Shown: positions 6,644 to 6,665 of the stretch, piece after piece
Numbering within the stretch: the first letter of the stretch is position 1
How the letters are laid out: each line of letters begins with the position of its first letter
Origin: Geobacter sp.
GTDB lineage: Bacteria > Desulfobacterota > Desulfuromonadia > Geobacterales > DSM-12255
Length of the DNA stretch: 6,665 nucleotides
Assembly: GCA_012026855.1 (NCBI GenBank)
Contig: VEOV01000045.1
Coordinates: 1-6,665, forward strand
Direction of reading: 5' to 3'
Made by a program: the position numbers and the translations under genes
Notes under the pieces: model-generated
Told to the model about the DNA's origin: nothing
Seen by the model: only the letters and a program-made list of their open reading frames with translations
The model's database searches: none

Positions 6644-6665
6644 ATGAAGTTACTCGCACTAATGC
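6644..6665 (+). CDS. Possible start of a further gene (runs off window)
   Basis: An ATG at 6644, 34 bases after the caspase-like gene, opens a frame reading MKLLALM to the window edge. This looks like the beginning of another signal peptide, which would fit a fourth exported protein in the cluster. No clear Shine-Dalgarno precedes it, and only seven codons are visible, so nothing can be said about function. Confidence 0.25.

Noticed and set aside
1..6665. CRISPR array, tRNA, rRNA or insertion sequence
   Set aside because: No regularly spaced repeats, cloverleaf-like sequence, transposase frame or terminal inverted repeats were seen.

Overview
The window carries six genes, all on the + strand, in two blocks. 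A start codon for a possible seventh gene sits at the right edge. The style is that of a Gram-negative Desulfuromonadales/Geobacter-like deltaproteobacterium: a selenium-type YedE permease, a Geobacter-like DUF3187 barrel, a YgiQ-family radical SAM protein, and abundant exported proteins. This placement is inference from protein character, because no rRNA or other marker gene is present.

Block 1 (1-3731) reads as an operon. It starts with the 3' part of a YedE-type selenium/sulfur-compound permease whose 5' end lies off the window. Two bases later comes a DUF3187-type predicted outer-membrane beta-barrel, and ten bases after that a full-length YgiQ/UPF0313 radical SAM protein. A stem-loop followed by four T residues (3763-3788) probably ends this transcript. 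Two other short hairpins overlap it.

The 188-base gap after ygiQ is visibly AT-richer than block 1. It holds a tentative sigma70-like promoter that would serve block 2.

Block 2 (3920-6609) encodes three consecutive proteins, each with a signal peptide: a small Cys-rich protein of unknown family, a SUMF1/FGE-like protein with an N-terminal beta-type domain, and a caspase-like (C14) protease with an Ig-like domain before the catalytic domain. Spacings are short and two of the three starts have good Shine-Dalgarno sequences, so co-transcription is likely. Together they look like an envelope-located protease module. The SUMF1-like domain lacks the copper-binding cysteine pair of true formylglycine-generating enzymes, so it is more likely a binding or structural partner than an FGE.

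The most unusual feature is in the first gene of block 2. Its frame is interrupted by a TAG at 4232-4234, but the same frame continues for 26 codons with four more cysteines, to a TGA at 4313-4315 just before the next gene. An imperfect stem-loop begins three bases after the TAG. This may be a fresh nonsense mutation, a sequence error, or amber readthrough. The sequence alone cannot decide.
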